64,000 nt of DNA from an uncultured Deefgea sp. (GCF_947072475.1 NZ_CAMTIA010000007.1:26612-90611); one strand, 5' to 3'; shown: positions 45,421 to 59,531, numbered from the stretch's first letter. The notes: a model not told the origin generated them from the letters alone. Translations and numbers: made by a program.

Positions 45421-45469
45421 GGGTATTTGCATGAAGTCTTTTATTTAAAACGACTACAATAATATACCC
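45421..45469. repeat. 49-bp palindromic element, copy E
   Basis: GGGTATTTGC at the left, ATATACCC at the right; TGAAG at 12-16 pairs imperfectly with CTACA at 34-38. Inner AGTC/GACT and T/A runs pair. Exactly 49 bp, in the gap between glmU and the UPF0149 gene. Confidence 0.78.
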
Positions 45470-45532
45470 ACCAATTAACTAGTGCGAGCCAGCGCTAGTG
45501 CGAGCTCGCATTTAAAACCAAATCCGATCGAA

Positions 45533-46909
45533 CTATTTCAATATTTTTTTAGGCCGCGTCCAAGCAGGTACAGTCAACTGTTTAGCCCGAGCAATCGTCA
45601 ATTCTCCTGCTGGCGCATTTTTGCTAATCACCGAACCCGCCCCTGTCGTTGCCCCCGCACCAATGGTCACTGGCGCGACCAGACAATTATTACTGCCAAT
45701 AAACACATTATCTTCGATGATTGTGGTGAATTTATTCACCCCATCATAATTACAAGTAATCGTTCCAGCGCCCACATTAACACCCGCGCCAATTTTTGCG
45801 TCGCCGATATAGCTCAGATGATTAATTTTTGAGCCCAACGCGACGCTAGACTTTTTAATTTCTACAAAATTGCCAATATGCACTTGCGCCGCCAATTGCG
45901 CGCCCGGTCGCAAGCGGGCGTAAGGACCGATCAAACTACCGGCACCCACCACCGCGTCTTCCAAATGGCAAAATGGGTGAATCACCGTACCATCGGCAAT
46001 CGTGACATTTTTTAGTACGCAATGTGCGCCAATACTCACGCCTTGACCCAAAACGACCTGGCCTTCAAAAATGCAATTCACATCAATAAATACATCTTGT
46101 CCATGCGTCAATGTACCGCGTACATCAATCCGCGCTGGATCGGCCAAGCCAACACCCGCAGTTAACAAGGTTTTGGCATTTTCCCCTTGATAAATACGCT
46201 CTAAGGTAGCGAGCTGCAGCTTGTTATTAATGCCTTCTGCTTCCCAGTGATTCAAGGGCTGCACCGTCGCAATGTCAACCCCATCGCGCACGGCAAGGGC
46301 GATTAAGTCGGTGGCATAATACTCGCCTTGTGCATTGTCATTCTTGAGCTCAGCCAACCAACCGACTAAACGCGCCGTCGGTAAGGCCAAAATACCGGTA
46401 TTCATTTCAGTAATTTTGGCTTGCTCAACTGAGCAATCTTTTTGCTCAACAATGCAAGTTACCTGACCGGCAGTATTGCGAACAATTCGGCCATAACCGG
46501 TTGCGTCATCCAGAATATCGGTCAGAATGCCGACTTTGCCATCGGTACTGGCCGCCAGTAAGGCTTCAATGGTGGTCAAACGCGTTAATGGCACATCACC
46601 ATACAGCATCAGGGTAATGCCACCAACGCATTGTGGTACAGCTTGCGCCAAGGCATGCCCCGTACCGAGCTGCTCTGCCTGACACGCCCAGGCTAAATCA
46701 GGCTGATCGGCCAATTGCTTTTGCACTTGCTCGCCGCCATGGCCATACACAATGACCATTTTTTGCGGCTGTAATTGGCGTGCAGTATCAATCACGTGCT
46801 GGACTAACGGTTTGCCCGCAAGACGGTGCAATACTTTTGGCAAACTAGAGTACATCCGTTTACCTTGCCCTGCAGCCAGAATGACCACGTTTAATGCAGA
46901 AGCCATCAT
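45533..46909 (-). CDS. glmU: Bifunctional UDP-GlcNAc pyrophosphorylase / glucosamine-1-phosphate acetyltransferase
   Basis: Two-step synthesis of UDP-N-acetylglucosamine for peptidoglycan and LPS. 458 residues. The N-terminal uridylyltransferase has LAAGQGKRMYSSLPKVLH (about 11-28). The C-terminal left-handed beta helix (hexapeptide repeats, from about 250) has acetyltransferase residues around HLSYIGDAKIG and NCDYDGVNK-like CNYDGVNK. The first or second Met may be used. Often neighbours atpC in proteobacteria, as here (about 180 bp away). Confidence 0.96.
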   Translation of the reverse strand: MMASALNVVILAAGQGKRMYSSLPKVLHRLAGKPLVQHVIDTARQLQPQKMVIVYGHGGEQVQKQLADQPDLAWACQAEQLGTGHALAQAVPQCVGGITLMLYGDVPLTRLTTIEALLAASTDGKVGILTDILDDATGYGRIVRNTAGQVTCIVEQKDCSVEQAKITEMNTGILALPTARLVGWLAELKNDNAQGEYYATDLIALAVRDGVDIATVQPLNHWEAEGINNKLQLATLERIYQGENAKTLLTAGVGLADPARIDVRGTLTHGQDVFIDVNCIFEGQVVLGQGVSIGAHCVLKNVTIADGTVIHPFCHLEDAVVGAGSLIGPYARLRPGAQLAAQVHIGNFVEIKKSSVALGSKINHLSYIGDAKIGAGVNVGAGTITCNYDGVNKFTTIIEDNVFIGSNNCLVAPVTIGAGATTGAGSVISKNAPAGELTIARAKQLTVPAWTRPKKILK

Positions 46910-47021
46910 TCATTCCTAAATAATAAATAGTTTGTCGCTATTCTAATCTTCAGCGTGGTTCACGCCCAGCATGACATGACTTTATTGCGTTATCTACTTG
47001 CAACTCACACGCTTGATAAAG

Positions 47022-47046
47022 AAAAAGGCAGCCGAAGCTGCCTTTC
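47022..47046 (-). terminator. Terminator of the ATP synthase operon
   Basis: Minus-strand stem AAAGGCAGC/GCTGCCTTT closed by a TTCG tetraloop and followed by TTTC. It lies 40 bp after the atpC stop. Confidence 0.85.
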
Positions 47047-47087
47047 TAATTTTTACAATCCGATTACTGCAAACTCAATTGCAATAA

Positions 47088-47516
47088 TTAATGGCCGCCG
47101 CGTTTCAATTTAGAAACTACCGCAAGTTTCGCTACAGCATCCATCAATTCGGCCTGCGCCATCGCAAAGTCCATCGAAGAAGAATGGTTTTTCAACGCGT
47201 CTTCTGCGCGGCGTTTAGCTTCTAACGCCTTCGCTTCATCAATGTCAGCGCCACGAATCGCAGTATCGGCCAAGACTGTTACCACATCCGGTTGAACTTC
47301 AAGCATGCCACCTGAAACAAACAGAATGACATCATCTTCGTTCGAGTTAGCGACCTTAATACGGATCGCGCCCGGACGAATACGGGTCAACAGCGGAGCG
47401 TGCCGCGGCAAGATACCAATCTCACCCTTATCGGCAGGCGCTGAGATAAACTCAGCTAAGCCAGAGTAGATCAGCTCTTCAGCACTAACTACGTCCACAC
47501 GCATGCTCATGGCCAT
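47088..47516 (-). CDS. atpC: ATP synthase epsilon subunit
   Basis: 142 residues. The N-terminal beta barrel starts [15 protein letters not shown] after a few extra residues, [14 protein letters not shown] is conserved, and a C-terminal helical hairpin follows ([16 protein letters not shown]). Part of the F1 central stalk; it can inhibit ATP hydrolysis. GGGG precedes the ATG at 47516. Last gene of the atp operon. Confidence 0.96.
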   Translation of the reverse strand: MAMSMRVDVVSAEELIYSGLAEFISAPADKGEIGILPRHAPLLTRIRPGAIRIKVANSNEDDVILFVSGGMLEVQPDVVTVLADTAIRGADIDEAKALEAKRRAEDALKNHSSSMDFAMAQAELMDAVAKLAVVSKLKRGGH

Positions 47517-47527
47517 CGCTTAACCCC

Positions 47528-48943
<1,416 letters not shown>

Positions 48944-49813
48944 TTAAACTGCTGCCGCGCCGCCAACAATTTCCGAAAGTTCTTTCGTAATTGCCGCTTG
49001 ACGCGTTTTGTTATATAGCAGTTGCAGGGAGCCGATTACATTGTCAGCGTTGTCAGTTGCAGCCTTCATTGCCACCATACGTGAAGCTTGTTCTGATGCG
49101 ATATTTTCCGCTACGGCTTGGTAAACCAAAGCCTCGATATAGCGGTTCATCAAATCATCAATCACCGTTTTTGCATCTGGCTCATACAGGTATTCCCAGT
49201 TGTGCGCAGATTTCGGTTTTTCAAACGCTTCGCTCGCAAGCGGTAGCAATTGTTCAATCACTGGTTCTTGTTTCATCGTATTGATAAAACGGGTGTAAAC
49301 GATATGAACTTCGTCTACTTCACCGGCGATAAAGGCATCGATCATTACTTTGATCGGGCCAATTAGCTGTTCAAGATGCGGCGTATCACCAAGACCAATT
49401 GCCGAAGAAATAACCTTCGCGCCATTGCGCTTCATGAAACTCAGACCTTTATTGCCAATCGCTGTAATAACCGTTTCAACATCAACTTTGTGCATGTCTT
49501 TCATTTTATTGAAAGCCGCACGCAGGGCGTTGGTGTTTAAACCACCACACAGACCTTTGTCCGAAGACACAATAATCAGGCCAACCCGTTTGACGGTGTC
49601 GCGCTTTTGGAGATATGGATGCTCATAATCGACTAAAGCTTGGCTCAAGTGGCCAACCACATTACGGATTTTTTCACCGTAAGGGCGAGCCGCCTTCATA
49701 CGCTCTTGAGCCTTGCGCATTTTCGACGTGGCAACCATTTCCATGGCGCGGGTGATCTTCTGCGTATTTTTTACGCTTTTGATCTTAGTACGAATCTCTT
49801 TACCGCTTGCCAT
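48944..49813 (-). CDS. atpG: ATP synthase gamma subunit
   Basis: Rotor shaft of F1, 289 residues. [20 protein letters not shown] and the C-terminal [15 protein letters not shown] are the conserved terminal helices; [11 protein letters not shown] is the conserved middle segment. Between atpA and atpD as usual. Confidence 0.97.
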   Translation of the reverse strand: MASGKEIRTKIKSVKNTQKITRAMEMVATSKMRKAQERMKAARPYGEKIRNVVGHLSQALVDYEHPYLQKRDTVKRVGLIIVSSDKGLCGGLNTNALRAAFNKMKDMHKVDVETVITAIGNKGLSFMKRNGAKVISSAIGLGDTPHLEQLIGPIKVMIDAFIAGEVDEVHIVYTRFINTMKQEPVIEQLLPLASEAFEKPKSAHNWEYLYEPDAKTVIDDLMNRYIEALVYQAVAENIASEQASRMVAMKAATDNADNVIGSLQLLYNKTRQAAITKELSEIVGGAAAV

Positions 49814-49841
49814 GATTTGATCCTTTTATCAACGTCTCAAA

Positions 49842-51383
49842 TCAGTAAGCAGCGCCGGCTTTAAAGGCTTCAACTGCTTTCATAATGGCTGCTTCATCAT
49901 CAGAAGACAGCTCGCCCTTGTCATCAACACGTGCCAATACATCAGCATGATTGGCTTTGAGATGACTAAGGAATGCAGCTTCAAATGCCAGTGCGCGATC
50001 AACAGCAACGTCGTCATAAACGCCTTTGTTAATCAAAAGCAGGGTTACACCCAACTCACCCACTTTCATCGGGCTGTACTGAGCTTGTTTCATCAACTCA
50101 GTCACCATCTTGCCGCGTTCCAACTGCTTGCGTGTTGCTTCGTCAAGATCAGAGGCGAACTGGGCAAATGCGGCCAATTCACGGTACTGAGCCAAAGCCA
50201 AACGCACGCCGCCACCCAATTTCTTGATGACTTTAGTTTGCGCAGCACCACCGACACGCGATACCGAAATACCCGCATTCATCGCAGGGCGAATACCCGC
50301 GTTGAACAAGTCAGTTTCCAAGAAAATCTGACCATCAGTAATCGAAATTACGTTGGTTGGTACAAAGGCAGAAACGTCACCAGCTTGAGTTTCAATAATT
50401 GGCAATGCGGTCAATGAACCGGTTTTGCCTTTCACTGCACCCTTAGTCAAGCGCTCAACTTCCACTGCATTGATACGCGATGCGCGTTCCAACAAGCGGC
50501 TGTGGAGATAGAAAACGTCGCCAGGGAATGCTTCACGACCCGGAGGACGACGCAAGAGCAACGAAATTTGACGATAAGCAACAGCTTGCTTAGACAAATC
50601 ATCGTATACGATCAAGGCATCTTCACCGAGGTCACGGAAATATTCGCCCATCGTGCAGCCTGAGTACGCAGCGATGTATTGCAGTGCTGCGGCTTCAGAA
50701 GCAGCAGCAGCAACAATAATCGTGTGGCTCAAAGCACCGTGCTCTTCCAACTTGCGCACTACGTTTGCAATCGAAGATGCTTTTTGACCAATCGCCACAT
50801 AGATACAAGTAACGCCAGTACCTTTTTGGTTAATGATCGCATCGAGTGCAACTGCAGTTTTACCCGTTTGGCGGTCACCAATGATCAATTCGCGCTGACC
50901 ACGACCCACTGGCACCATGGTATCAATTGACTTGATACCGGTCTGCAATGGTTGTGATACCGATTGACGTGCAATAACACCCGGCGCGATTTTTTCAATC
51001 GGCGCAGTGAGCGTTGTACCCAATGGGCCTTTGCCGTCGATGGGTTGACCCAAAGCGTTCACAACGCGACCGATCAACTCACGACCAATAGGTACTTCCA
51101 AGATACGGCCAGTACACTTAACAACATCACCTTCGGCGATGTGTTTGTAGTCACCTAAAATAACAGCACCTACAGAATCGCGCTCTAAGTTAAGCGCCAG
51201 ACCGAAGGTATTACCCGGGAATTCCAACATCTCACCTTGCATAACTTCCGACAAACCGTGCACGCGCACGATACCGTCAGTTACCGACACTACAGTACCA
51301 GTCGTGCTGGATTGTGCGCCTTGGGGTAGATTTTGGATCCGAGCTTTAATCAGTTCACTGATTTCGGACGGATTAAGTTGCAT
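49842..51383 (-). CDS. atpA: ATP synthase alpha subunit
   Basis: Non-catalytic nucleotide-binding subunit of F1, 513 residues. [19 protein letters not shown] at the N terminus, P-loop [13 protein letters not shown], and the arginine-finger region with [10 protein letters not shown]. Normal length, no anomalies. Tightly spaced with atpH. Confidence 0.97.
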   Translation of the reverse strand: MQLNPSEISELIKARIQNLPQGAQSSTTGTVVSVTDGIVRVHGLSEVMQGEMLEFPGNTFGLALNLERDSVGAVILGDYKHIAEGDVVKCTGRILEVPIGRELIGRVVNALGQPIDGKGPLGTTLTAPIEKIAPGVIARQSVSQPLQTGIKSIDTMVPVGRGQRELIIGDRQTGKTAVALDAIINQKGTGVTCIYVAIGQKASSIANVVRKLEEHGALSHTIIVAAAASEAAALQYIAAYSGCTMGEYFRDLGEDALIVYDDLSKQAVAYRQISLLLRRPPGREAFPGDVFYLHSRLLERASRINAVEVERLTKGAVKGKTGSLTALPIIETQAGDVSAFVPTNVISITDGQIFLETDLFNAGIRPAMNAGISVSRVGGAAQTKVIKKLGGGVRLALAQYRELAAFAQFASDLDEATRKQLERGKMVTELMKQAQYSPMKVGELGVTLLLINKGVYDDVAVDRALAFEAAFLSHLKANHADVLARVDDKGELSSDDEAAIMKAVEAFKAGAAY

Positions 51384-51391
51384 GATTTCTC

Positions 51392-51928
51392 CTAACTCTT
51401 CAGGCTTGTCGCAAGGGCAGTTAATTTGCCACTAACTGAGGCATCAATAACTAAGTCACCAATCGTTACTTTCACACCACCGATTAACTCGGGGTTGACG
51501 CTAACATCGGCGCTAATCTTGCGTTTAAGTTGCTGAGTGAGCGTAGCCGTCAGTTCGGCCAGTTGGGCATCAGTCATAGCAAAAGCAGATTCTATGTGCG
51601 CTTGCGCTACACCTTCGTCTGCCGCTTTCAGTTGTTCAAATAACGTCGATACAGCCGGTAAAGTGGCAAAACGACGATTTTCGAGCACTGCTGCCAGGAA
51701 GTTTTTAACCTCGGCGTTTGCGTCAGCACCCAGAAGCCCAACCAACAGCTCCTGGATTTGATCAGCAGAACACTTTGGATTAGCCACTACGTCAAGAATC
51801 TCTTGGTTCTGGGCAATAAGCGCCAGATTAGCAAGCGTATCCGACCATTGAGAAAGCGTATTGCCTTCTTTAGCCAGCCGGAAAACGGCCTCGGCGTAGG
51901 GTCTAGCGACGGTTATAAGTTCTGCCAT
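51392..51928 (-). CDS. atpH: ATP synthase delta subunit
   Basis: 178 residues from the ATG at 51928, which gives the canonical start [19 protein letters not shown]. The frame is open to 52087, but that part overlaps atpF. The conserved C-terminal region [20 protein letters not shown] is present. Part of the peripheral stalk. 7 bp after atpF. Confidence 0.96.
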   Translation of the reverse strand: MAELITVARPYAEAVFRLAKEGNTLSQWSDTLANLALIAQNQEILDVVANPKCSADQIQELLVGLLGADANAEVKNFLAAVLENRRFATLPAVSTLFEQLKAADEGVAQAHIESAFAMTDAQLAELTATLTQQLKRKISADVSVNPELIGGVKVTIGDLVIDASVSGKLTALATSLKS

Positions 51929-51935
51929 GACTATC

Positions 51936-52406
51936 TTACAATTCCGCTTTGATGGATGACAGCATATCAGCATGCTTCGCTGCGTCGATTTCGCGACGTA
52001 AGATCTGCTCAGCACCAGCGATTGCCAATACGGCAACTTGCTGACGAAGCGTTTCTTTAGCTTGCTGAATTTGCTGCTCGATTTCACCTTGGGCGCCAGC
52101 GATCAGGCGTTCGCCTTCCACTTTGGCAGTACCCTTAGCTTCATCGACAAGTTGCGCTGCACGTTTTTCGGCTTGAGCAATGATCTCGGCTGCGCTTTGT
52201 TTTGCTTCACGCAGTTTTTCTGCTGATTTTTTCTCAGCATTCTCAAGATCTTGTTTGGCACGATCTGCAGAGGCCAAGCCATCTGCAATGCGTTTAGCAC
52301 GCTCATCCATCATCTTGGTCAGCGGAGGCCAAACGAACTTCATCGTGAACAGGATCAAGAGACCAAAAGTGATCATCTGACCTATGAGAGACGAATTAAA
52401 TTCCAC
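51936..52406 (-). CDS. atpF: ATP synthase b subunit
   Basis: 156 residues: one N-terminal membrane helix ([20 protein letters not shown], about 7-26) and a long right-handed coiled coil rich in Ala, Glu, Lys and Gln. It forms the peripheral stalk. Typical size and position between atpE and atpH. Confidence 0.96.
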   Translation of the reverse strand: MEFNSSLIGQMITFGLLILFTMKFVWPPLTKMMDERAKRIADGLASADRAKQDLENAEKKSAEKLREAKQSAAEIIAQAEKRAAQLVDEAKGTAKVEGERLIAGAQGEIEQQIQQAKETLRQQVAVLAIAGAEQILRREIDAAKHADMLSSIKAEL

Positions 52407-52439
52407 GCTGAATGTCCTCCTTAAAGGCTGATCAAAAGA

Positions 52440-52751
<312 letters not shown>

Positions 52752-52818
52752 TTACGAGGTTGGGTAAAACTGAGTCTAATGCCGTGCACCCAACCGATAC
52801 ACGTCACTAGACTTAAAA

Positions 52819-53625
<807 letters not shown>

Positions 53626-53997
53626 TTACTTTTTACCGTCAAATTTAATTAAAAGCCCAAACCAGTAGGCGCTAGCTGCAACTAAGTATCCTGCGAATAC
53701 CCAAGCCCAAGCGACATCCCGATAAAACATAAAGAACGCTGCGAATGCAAGCAGCGTTACTGAAAGCTTTGCCATTTCGGCTGCAAAGTGGCGTCGCAAC
53801 AATTCTGCTGCGGCAGCTAATCGAGCACGATAGGCAATCAACGAATACAACACGCTGCCTAAAACTGCAATTAATCCACCTGAAAAACTTGCAATTGCCG
53901 CCTTCTGATCCACAATCAAAAGTAGTGCAATTGTAAGGAGCATCGTAAATCCGATTTGTAATCGAATGATGCCACGAATCTGTGCCTTCCCGTACAT
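53626..53997 (-). CDS. atpI: ATP synthase subunit I
   Basis: About 123 residues from the ATG at 53997; the frame extends to a TTG at 54015. Four membrane helices (FTMLLTIALLLIVD, ASFSGGLIAVLGSVLYSL and two more). AtpI helps assemble the c ring and may affect Mg uptake. First gene of the operon; only about 20 nt of leader after the predicted transcription start. Confidence 0.9.
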   Translation of the reverse strand: MYGKAQIRGIIRLQIGFTMLLTIALLLIVDQKAAIASFSGGLIAVLGSVLYSLIAYRARLAAAAELLRRHFAAEMAKLSVTLLAFAAFFMFYRDVAWAWVFAGYLVAASAYWFGLLIKFDGKK

Positions 53998-54023
53998 CAC
54001 ATCACCGTAAGACAAACGACGCG

Positions 54024-54053
54024 ATTATACGGAGTTGATTTGCCTTGCGTCAA
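54024..54053 (-). promoter_or_regulatory. Sigma-70 promoter of the atp operon
   Basis: On the minus strand TTGACG (54053-54048), an 18-bp spacer, then a perfect TATAAT (54029-54024). The start of transcription would fall near 54017, about 20 nt before the atpI ATG. The region upstream is A/T-rich with long T/A runs that could act as an UP element. Confidence 0.72.
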
Positions 54054-54211
54054 TTTATTACCGTTGACTTTGGTGGATTTATTTTTATTTTTTGCAAAAA
54101 AAATCGAAGTTAAAAAATAGCTAATGTCTTTCTAAAAACGTAATAAATCAAAGCGCTATGCATTTCGATCGTTTTGACCGTCAATTTAATGACAAGTAGT
54201 TTTTATAAAGC

Positions 54212-55048
54212 TTACAACCGAGCCAACAAAGCATCCAGTTGATCCAAACTACCGTACTCAATCGTTACCCGACCACTCCCCTTCTTGCCCGATTGAATAA
54301 CAACCCGTGCGCCAATCCGGCTCGACACTTCCTCCTGCAAGCGCAGCACATCAGGATCTGGCTTTTGCTGCTTGATGGTCATCGGCTCTTGCTGCATTTT
54401 TTTGACTAAGGCTTCAACCTCTCGAACCGATAGGCCTTTTAATACCACCAAACGTGCCGCCTCTAATTGCTGCAGGGTATTGAGCGGCAACAAAGCGCGA
54501 GCATGCCCCATATCTATTTCGCCGCGCAGTAGGATTTCCCGTACTGGCTCAGTTAAGTGCAATAAACGTAATAAATTTGCCACACTTGAGCGTGATTTTC
54601 CCACGGCTTGCGCTGCCGCTTCTTGCGTTAAACCAAATTCATCGATTAAACGCTGAATACCAACCGCTTCTTCCAGCGGGTTGAGATCTTCGCGCTGGAT
54701 ATTCTCAATCAAGGCCATTGCCAGTGCAGCCTCATCGGCAATCACTCGCACCAAGGCCGGAATTTCAGTGAGGCCAGCTAGCAAACACGCTCGCCAACGA
54801 CGCTCGCCAGCAATAATTTCATAACGATCAATGTCGATTTCACGCACCAAAACCGGTTGCATCAAGCCTTGCGTGCGAATTGAGTCGGCCAACTCATTGA
54901 GCGCCACCTCATCCATTGAGGAACGAGGCTGATATTTACCGGGTTGCAACACGTCCAGTGCCAAGGTTTTTAGTGTATCGCCCACCGATGGGTCCCCCAT
55001 CAGCGCATCTAAACCGCGCCCCAAACCTTTAAATTTTTTACTCACCAT
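54212..55048 (-). CDS. parB: Chromosome-partitioning protein ParB
   Basis: 278 residues. KFKGLGRGLDALMG at the N terminus (ParA-contacting), the CTP-binding ParB/Srx domain with ERRWRAC (GERR motif), a helix-turn-helix about 135-160 (TQEAAAQAVGKSRSSVANLL) and a C-terminal dimer domain. Binds parS sites and, with ParA, segregates the origin region. No parS site is visible inside this window. 81 bp after parA. Confidence 0.96.
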   Translation of the reverse strand: MVSKKFKGLGRGLDALMGDPSVGDTLKTLALDVLQPGKYQPRSSMDEVALNELADSIRTQGLMQPVLVREIDIDRYEIIAGERRWRACLLAGLTEIPALVRVIADEAALAMALIENIQREDLNPLEEAVGIQRLIDEFGLTQEAAAQAVGKSRSSVANLLRLLHLTEPVREILLRGEIDMGHARALLPLNTLQQLEAARLVVLKGLSVREVEALVKKMQQEPMTIKQQKPDPDVLRLQEEVSSRIGARVVIQSGKKGSGRVTIEYGSLDQLDALLARL

Positions 55049-55129
55049 GCGTGTTCATCCTAAAAACCGGGGAATACAAAGCGCAAATTAATCGACGCTA
55101 CGCAATCATGACCTTGCACAACGATCATT

Positions 55130-55915
55130 TCATATACTCGGCGCAATATCGCCGGTGGCATGTCGCGCCAACATTTCGTTCGCCAATTGCAAATAGGCTT
55201 GCGCCCCTTTCGACGATTTGTCATACGCCAAAATCGGACGGCCATAACTCGGCGCTTCGGCCAAACGCACATTACGCGGGATGACGGTGTGATACAGCTT
55301 GCTGGTAAAATGCTTCACCAATTGCTCTGAAACTTGTTGCGCTAACGTCGAGCGCGGATCGAACATAGTGCGAAGTAAACCTTCTATTTCGATCTTTTTA
55401 TTCAAACTTTGCTTAATCCGGCGCAGTGTATTCACCAAATCAGACAGCCCTTCCAATGCATAGTATTCGCACTGCATTGGGATCAGTACTGCATCAGCAG
55501 CAACCAAGCCATTGAGCGTCAGTAAATTCAGTGCCGGAGGACAATCGAGCAAGGCATAATCGTACTGATGATTCACTTGTGACAACGCCGCTTTCAATCG
55601 CGTTTCGCGTTCAGCAGCATCGACCAGCTCAACTTCAGCCCCGGCTAAATCGCGCGAGGCCGGCAACAAATCAAAGCCGCCACTTTCGGAATGTTGCGTG
55701 GTTTGCGCGATCGTCGAATCACCGAGCAATAAAGAATAGATTGAATGTTTTAGCTTGGATTTATCAATCCCAGAGCCCATCGTGGCATTGGCCTGTGGAT
55801 CAAGATCAACCAGCAACACACGCTGACCCAAATGCGCCAAACTGGCAGCCAAATTCACTGCCGTGGTCGTTTTACCAACGCCCCCTTTCTGATTCGCTAT
55901 TGCCAACACTTTCAT
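55130..55915 (-). CDS. parA: Chromosome-partitioning ATPase ParA
   Basis: About 261 residues from the second Met (55915), with an in-frame ATG at 55927 as alternative. Deviant Walker [17 protein letters not shown] with signature lysine, [12 protein letters not shown] (Walker A'), and [10 protein letters not shown] (Walker B). Positions the ParB-parS complexes along the nucleoid. In the mnmG-rsmG-parA-parB run. Confidence 0.96.
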   Translation of the reverse strand: MKVLAIANQKGGVGKTTTAVNLAASLAHLGQRVLLVDLDPQANATMGSGIDKSKLKHSIYSLLLGDSTIAQTTQHSESGGFDLLPASRDLAGAEVELVDAAERETRLKAALSQVNHQYDYALLDCPPALNLLTLNGLVAADAVLIPMQCEYYALEGLSDLVNTLRRIKQSLNKKIEIEGLLRTMFDPRSTLAQQVSEQLVKHFTSKLYHTVIPRNVRLAEAPSYGRPILAYDKSSKGAQAYLQLANEMLARHATGDIAPSI

Positions 55916-55964
55916 CGTCGTTCCCATCGGGATTTGAAGCGCTTTAAGGTGATGCGGCCGACAC

Positions 55965-56615
55965 TCAAACCACTTTCATCACATGGACTAAATGCCGCTC
56001 GGCATCTAAACCTGGCACGGCTAGACTATCTACCCCCACCACGTGTACGCCTGCAGGCAATAGTGCTATTTCCTCATAGGGATATACCCCCTTAAGTGCT
56101 GCCCACTCGCCCCCATCGGCCAATAAATGCCCGGTCAAACGTACAAACTCAGACAACTCAGCAAACGCGCGCGAAGTAATCACCTGAAACCCCGTTTCTG
56201 GTTGATACGCTTCGACGCGATCGGTGACTACGCTGATATTGTCGAGTTTTAACTCTAAAATCGCTTGTCGCAAAAACGTGGTTTTTTTGTGATTTGAATC
56301 CAATAGAGTCAACTGCCAATCAGGCCGCGCAATCGCCAATGGAATGCCTGGCGTACCAAAACCCGAGCCGACATCCAACATGCGTAAAGCGTGGTCAGGC
56401 AATTTGGCGAGCGGCGCTAATGAATCGAGCAAATGATGTGGCACCATCCGTTCAGGCTCACGAATTGCGGTCAAACTGTAGGTTTTATTCCATTTTTCTA
56501 ATAAGCCAACGTAGGCCAATAATTTATTTTGCTGCTCGATGCTCAGGTCAAGACCCATGTCAGCCAAGCCCATGGCGAGCATCTCGGCTAAATTTTTATC
56601 CACAACCACGCTCAT
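55965..56615 (-). CDS. rsmG: 16S rRNA (guanine(527)-N7)-methyltransferase
   Basis: Methylates G527 of 16S rRNA. 216 residues. The SAM-binding motif [16 protein letters not shown] is intact, and [18 protein letters not shown] is typical of the family. Start overlaps the mnmG stop (ATGA), with GAGGA of its ribosome-binding site inside mnmG; the two are coupled. Confidence 0.95.
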   Translation of the reverse strand: MSVVVDKNLAEMLAMGLADMGLDLSIEQQNKLLAYVGLLEKWNKTYSLTAIREPERMVPHHLLDSLAPLAKLPDHALRMLDVGSGFGTPGIPLAIARPDWQLTLLDSNHKKTTFLRQAILELKLDNISVVTDRVEAYQPETGFQVITSRAFAELSEFVRLTGHLLADGGEWAALKGVYPYEEIALLPAGVHVVGVDSLAVPGLDAERHLVHVMKVV

Positions 56616-58513
56616 TTCAATTCCTCATTCACGGCGGCGACCCGCTGATTTTTTTTCAAGTACACCACCAACAAGGCCAACGCTGCTGGCGTCACACCCG
56701 AAATTCGTGAAGCCAAACCTAATGTTTGTGGACGCTGTGTGCTTAATTTTTGTTGAATTTCTTTAGATAATCCTGAAATTACGCTGTAATCAAAGTCATC
56801 TGGCAGCGCAACATCTTCTAGAGTATCGCGTTTTGCGACCTCTAATTGTTGTCGTTCGATATAACCCTGATATTTAACGTTTATTTCGATCTGTTCTGCC
56901 ACAGTCGCGTCGCTGACACCGGGTCCGGCGACGGCCAGCGTCATTAAACTGTCATAAGTCACTTCGGGACGGCGTAATAATTCAGCCAAAGTGTATTCAC
57001 GCTCAATGGCTTTTCCCAATACCCGTTCGGCATCGGCGGCAGCCAAAATTCGTGGATTCACCCACGTCGATTTCATCCGCTCAAGTTCAGCCGCAATCGC
57101 TTCACGCTTGATCTCAAACGCCTGCCATTGTGCATCGCCAACCAAGCCTAAGCGACGACCATGCTCGGTCAAACGCAAATCGGCGTTATCTTCACGCAAT
57201 TGCAGACGGAATTCAGCACGACTAGTAAACATACGGTATGGCTCGGTAACGCCCTTAGTAACTAGATCGTCTACCAATACCCCAAGGTACGCCTCATCAC
57301 GACCCGGGCACCATGGCGCTTCATCACGCGCATATAAAGCCGCATTCAAACCGGCAAACAAGCCCTGCGCGGCGGCCTCTTCATAGCCGGTCGTGCCATT
57401 GACTTGCCCAGCAAAGAACAAGCCGGCAATGGCTTTGGATTCAAAGCTATTTTTAAGCGCGCGCGGATCAAAATAATCATATTCAATCGCATAGCCCGGA
57501 CGAATAATCCGCGCATTCTCCAGACCCACCATCGACTGCACTGCGGCCAATTGGATATCAAACGGCAAGCTGGTTGAGATACCGTTCGGATAAAATTCAT
57601 GCGTCGTTAAGCCTTCGGGCTCAAGGAAAATCTGATGGCTATCTTTATCGGCAAAACGATTAATTTTGTCTTCAATACTCGGGCAATAACGCGGGCCGAC
57701 CCCTTCGATCTTGCCAGTAAACATTGGGCTGCGATCAAAACCAGAGCGGATAATGTCATGCGTTCGCGCATTAGTTTGCGCAATCCAGCACGGCATTTGC
57801 CGTGGATGCATGGCGCGTGAACCGCGTACAGAAAATACCGGTTCTGGCGTGTCGCCCGGCTGAATCGGCAAAATACTTAAATTAATCGTCCGACCATCAA
57901 TCCGTGGCGGCGTCCCAGTCTTTAAACGTCCAACCGGCAAGTTCAATTCACGCAAACGATGTGATAACGTCACCGATGCGGGATCACCGGCGCGACCACC
58001 AATATGGCTTTCTAAGCCGACGTGGATTTTGCCACCCAAGAAAGTCCCAGCAGTCAGCACCACGCTAGCGGCCATAAACTCAATACCAATTTGCGTCACA
58101 GCGCCAATGACTTTATCGCCATCGAGCAGCAAGTCGTCGACGGCTTGCTGGAAAATATCTAGATTTTCTTGATTTTCCAACATGCCACGAATCGCGGCTT
58201 TATATAAAACTCGATCCGCCTGCGCGCGAGTTGCGCGCACTGCCGGGCCTTTACTGGCATTAAGCGTTTTAAACTGAATCCCGCCCATGTCGGTCGCCAA
58301 GGCCATTGCGCCACCTAAGGCATCAACCTCTTTCACCAAATGCCCTTTACCAATCCCGCCAATGGACGGATTGCAGCTCATTTGTCCTAAGGTTTCAATA
58401 TTGTGCGTCAGCAACAAGGTTTTACGCCCCATACGGGCGCTGGCGAGGGCGGCTTCAGTACCGGCGTGACCACCACCAACTACAATCACATCATATCGAA
58501 CGGGATAGCGCAT
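56612..58513 (-). CDS. mnmG: tRNA uridine-5-carboxymethylaminomethyl synthase MnmG (GidA)
   Basis: FAD-dependent enzyme that with MnmE modifies U34 of certain tRNAs. 633 residues. FAD motif [21 protein letters not shown] at about 11-20, [22 protein letters not shown] and the C-terminal helical domain ending near [14 protein letters not shown]. Upstream of rsmG with overlap. The mnmG-rsmG-par-atp order is often near oriC, though no origin is seen here. Confidence 0.97.
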   Translation of the reverse strand: MRYPVRYDVIVVGGGHAGTEAALASARMGRKTLLLTHNIETLGQMSCNPSIGGIGKGHLVKEVDALGGAMALATDMGGIQFKTLNASKGPAVRATRAQADRVLYKAAIRGMLENQENLDIFQQAVDDLLLDGDKVIGAVTQIGIEFMAASVVLTAGTFLGGKIHVGLESHIGGRAGDPASVTLSHRLRELNLPVGRLKTGTPPRIDGRTINLSILPIQPGDTPEPVFSVRGSRAMHPRQMPCWIAQTNARTHDIIRSGFDRSPMFTGKIEGVGPRYCPSIEDKINRFADKDSHQIFLEPEGLTTHEFYPNGISTSLPFDIQLAAVQSMVGLENARIIRPGYAIEYDYFDPRALKNSFESKAIAGLFFAGQVNGTTGYEEAAAQGLFAGLNAALYARDEAPWCPGRDEAYLGVLVDDLVTKGVTEPYRMFTSRAEFRLQLREDNADLRLTEHGRRLGLVGDAQWQAFEIKREAIAAELERMKSTWVNPRILAAADAERVLGKAIEREYTLAELLRRPEVTYDSLMTLAVAGPGVSDATVAEQIEINVKYQGYIERQQLEVAKRDTLEDVALPDDFDYSVISGLSKEIQQKLSTQRPQTLGLASRISGVTPAALALLVVYLKKNQRVAAVNEELK

Positions 58514-58690
58514 GGCGCATTTCCAAATAAAAGCAAAGGGCGAATATTCTAAGACAAAACAGAGACTTGCGCGAGGAATTCACGGCAATAAAACTGAATT
58601 TTAGTTGCCTAATCGGTGTATTCTGCGCAATTTTTCATGCGATTTTATTCGAAGCATCATGACTTCAGCGAGTATGCATCAGCACCAGAC

Positions 58691-58722
58691 ATAAAAAACG
58701 CACCGCAAATACGGTGCATTTT
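58691..58722 (-). terminator. Terminator of the ROK kinase gene
   Basis: Stem GCACCG/CGGTGC around CAAATA, extended by A/T pairs; minus-strand T run from the plus-strand A tract at 58693-58698. It lies about 40 bp after the stop. Confidence 0.75.
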
Positions 58723-58757
58723 TAGATTTTGAGGGAGAAATTCAAATAGAAGCGATT

Positions 58758-59531
58758 TTAAATGCCAGAATGCCGAGCGGCCTCCAGTGCGGCCCCAACA
58801 ATCCCCGCATCATTTTTTAAATCAGCGGGCACCACAGGAAAACGTAAATCTTTTAAGTTTGGGATAAATTTTTCATGTTTTTTACTGATTCCACCACCGA
58901 TAATCAAAAAGTCGGGCGAGAACAACAATTGTAAATGCAATAAATATTGATTCAGTCGTTCAGTAAAGACCGGCCATTTCATTGCCGTATCTTCTTTCAC
59001 TTTAGCCGAACAATATTTTTCCGCGATTTCGTCACTTGGAAAAATCAGATGCCCAAATTCGGTATTGCTCACCAATTGACCATCGACTATTAAGGCGCTA
59101 CCAATCCCGGTCCCTAATGTAATCACTATTGTTTTGCCCTGCCGGCCCTTCGCAGCACCAAACACCACTTCAGCCAAACCAGCAGCATCCGCATCATTCA
59201 TTAAAACCAATGGCAAACCCGTCGCTTGAGCCAAAATTTCTTGCGCTGGCGCTTGAATCCAGCTTTGATCGACATTCGCGGCCGACAAAGTGACGCCATT
59301 ATGTACAATGGCCGGAAAAGTACAGCCGATTGGCCCTGTCCATGCAAAATGCTCAACCAATTGCTTAAGCACTTGCCCAATCGCTTCTGGCGTGGCGGGC
59401 TGAGGCGTATCAATGCGATGCCGCTCAGCCAAAAACTCACCCGTTGCGACATTGACAGGTGCGCCTTTAATGCCCGTGCCACCAATATCAATCCCGAGTA
59501 CGGCACGAATTTGTGTAGTATTTTCAATCAT
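58758..59531 (-). CDS. ppgK: Polyphosphate-type glucokinase (ROK family)
   Basis: About 257 residues from the ATG at 59531. ROK-family phosphate-binding motif [14 protein letters not shown], catalytic [10 protein letters not shown], and [16 protein letters not shown]. The short length, FPAIVHNG and [17 protein letters not shown] are like polyphosphate-dependent glucokinases rather than classic ATP glucokinases. The typical zinc-binding cysteines of other ROK proteins are missing, which also fits. Phosphate donor (polyphosphate or ATP) is inferred; ppk1 is in the same window. Confidence 0.85.
   Translation of the reverse strand: MIENTTQIRAVLGIDIGGTGIKGAPVNVATGEFLAERHRIDTPQPATPEAIGQVLKQLVEHFAWTGPIGCTFPAIVHNGVTLSAANVDQSWIQAPAQEILAQATGLPLVLMNDADAAGLAEVVFGAAKGRQGKTIVITLGTGIGSALIVDGQLVSNTEFGHLIFPSDEIAEKYCSAKVKEDTAMKWPVFTERLNQYLLHLQLLFSPDFLIIGGGISKKHEKFIPNLKDLRFPVVPADLKNDAGIVGAALEAARHSGI

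Noticed and set aside
54016..54211. Replication origin in the AT-rich gap between atpI and parB
   Set aside because: No cluster of DnaA boxes (TTATCCACA-like) is visible; the gap is explained by the atp promoter.
54016..55048. parS site near parAB
   Set aside because: The palindrome GTTTCACGTGAAAC was looked for by eye around parAB and elsewhere; none was found in the window.
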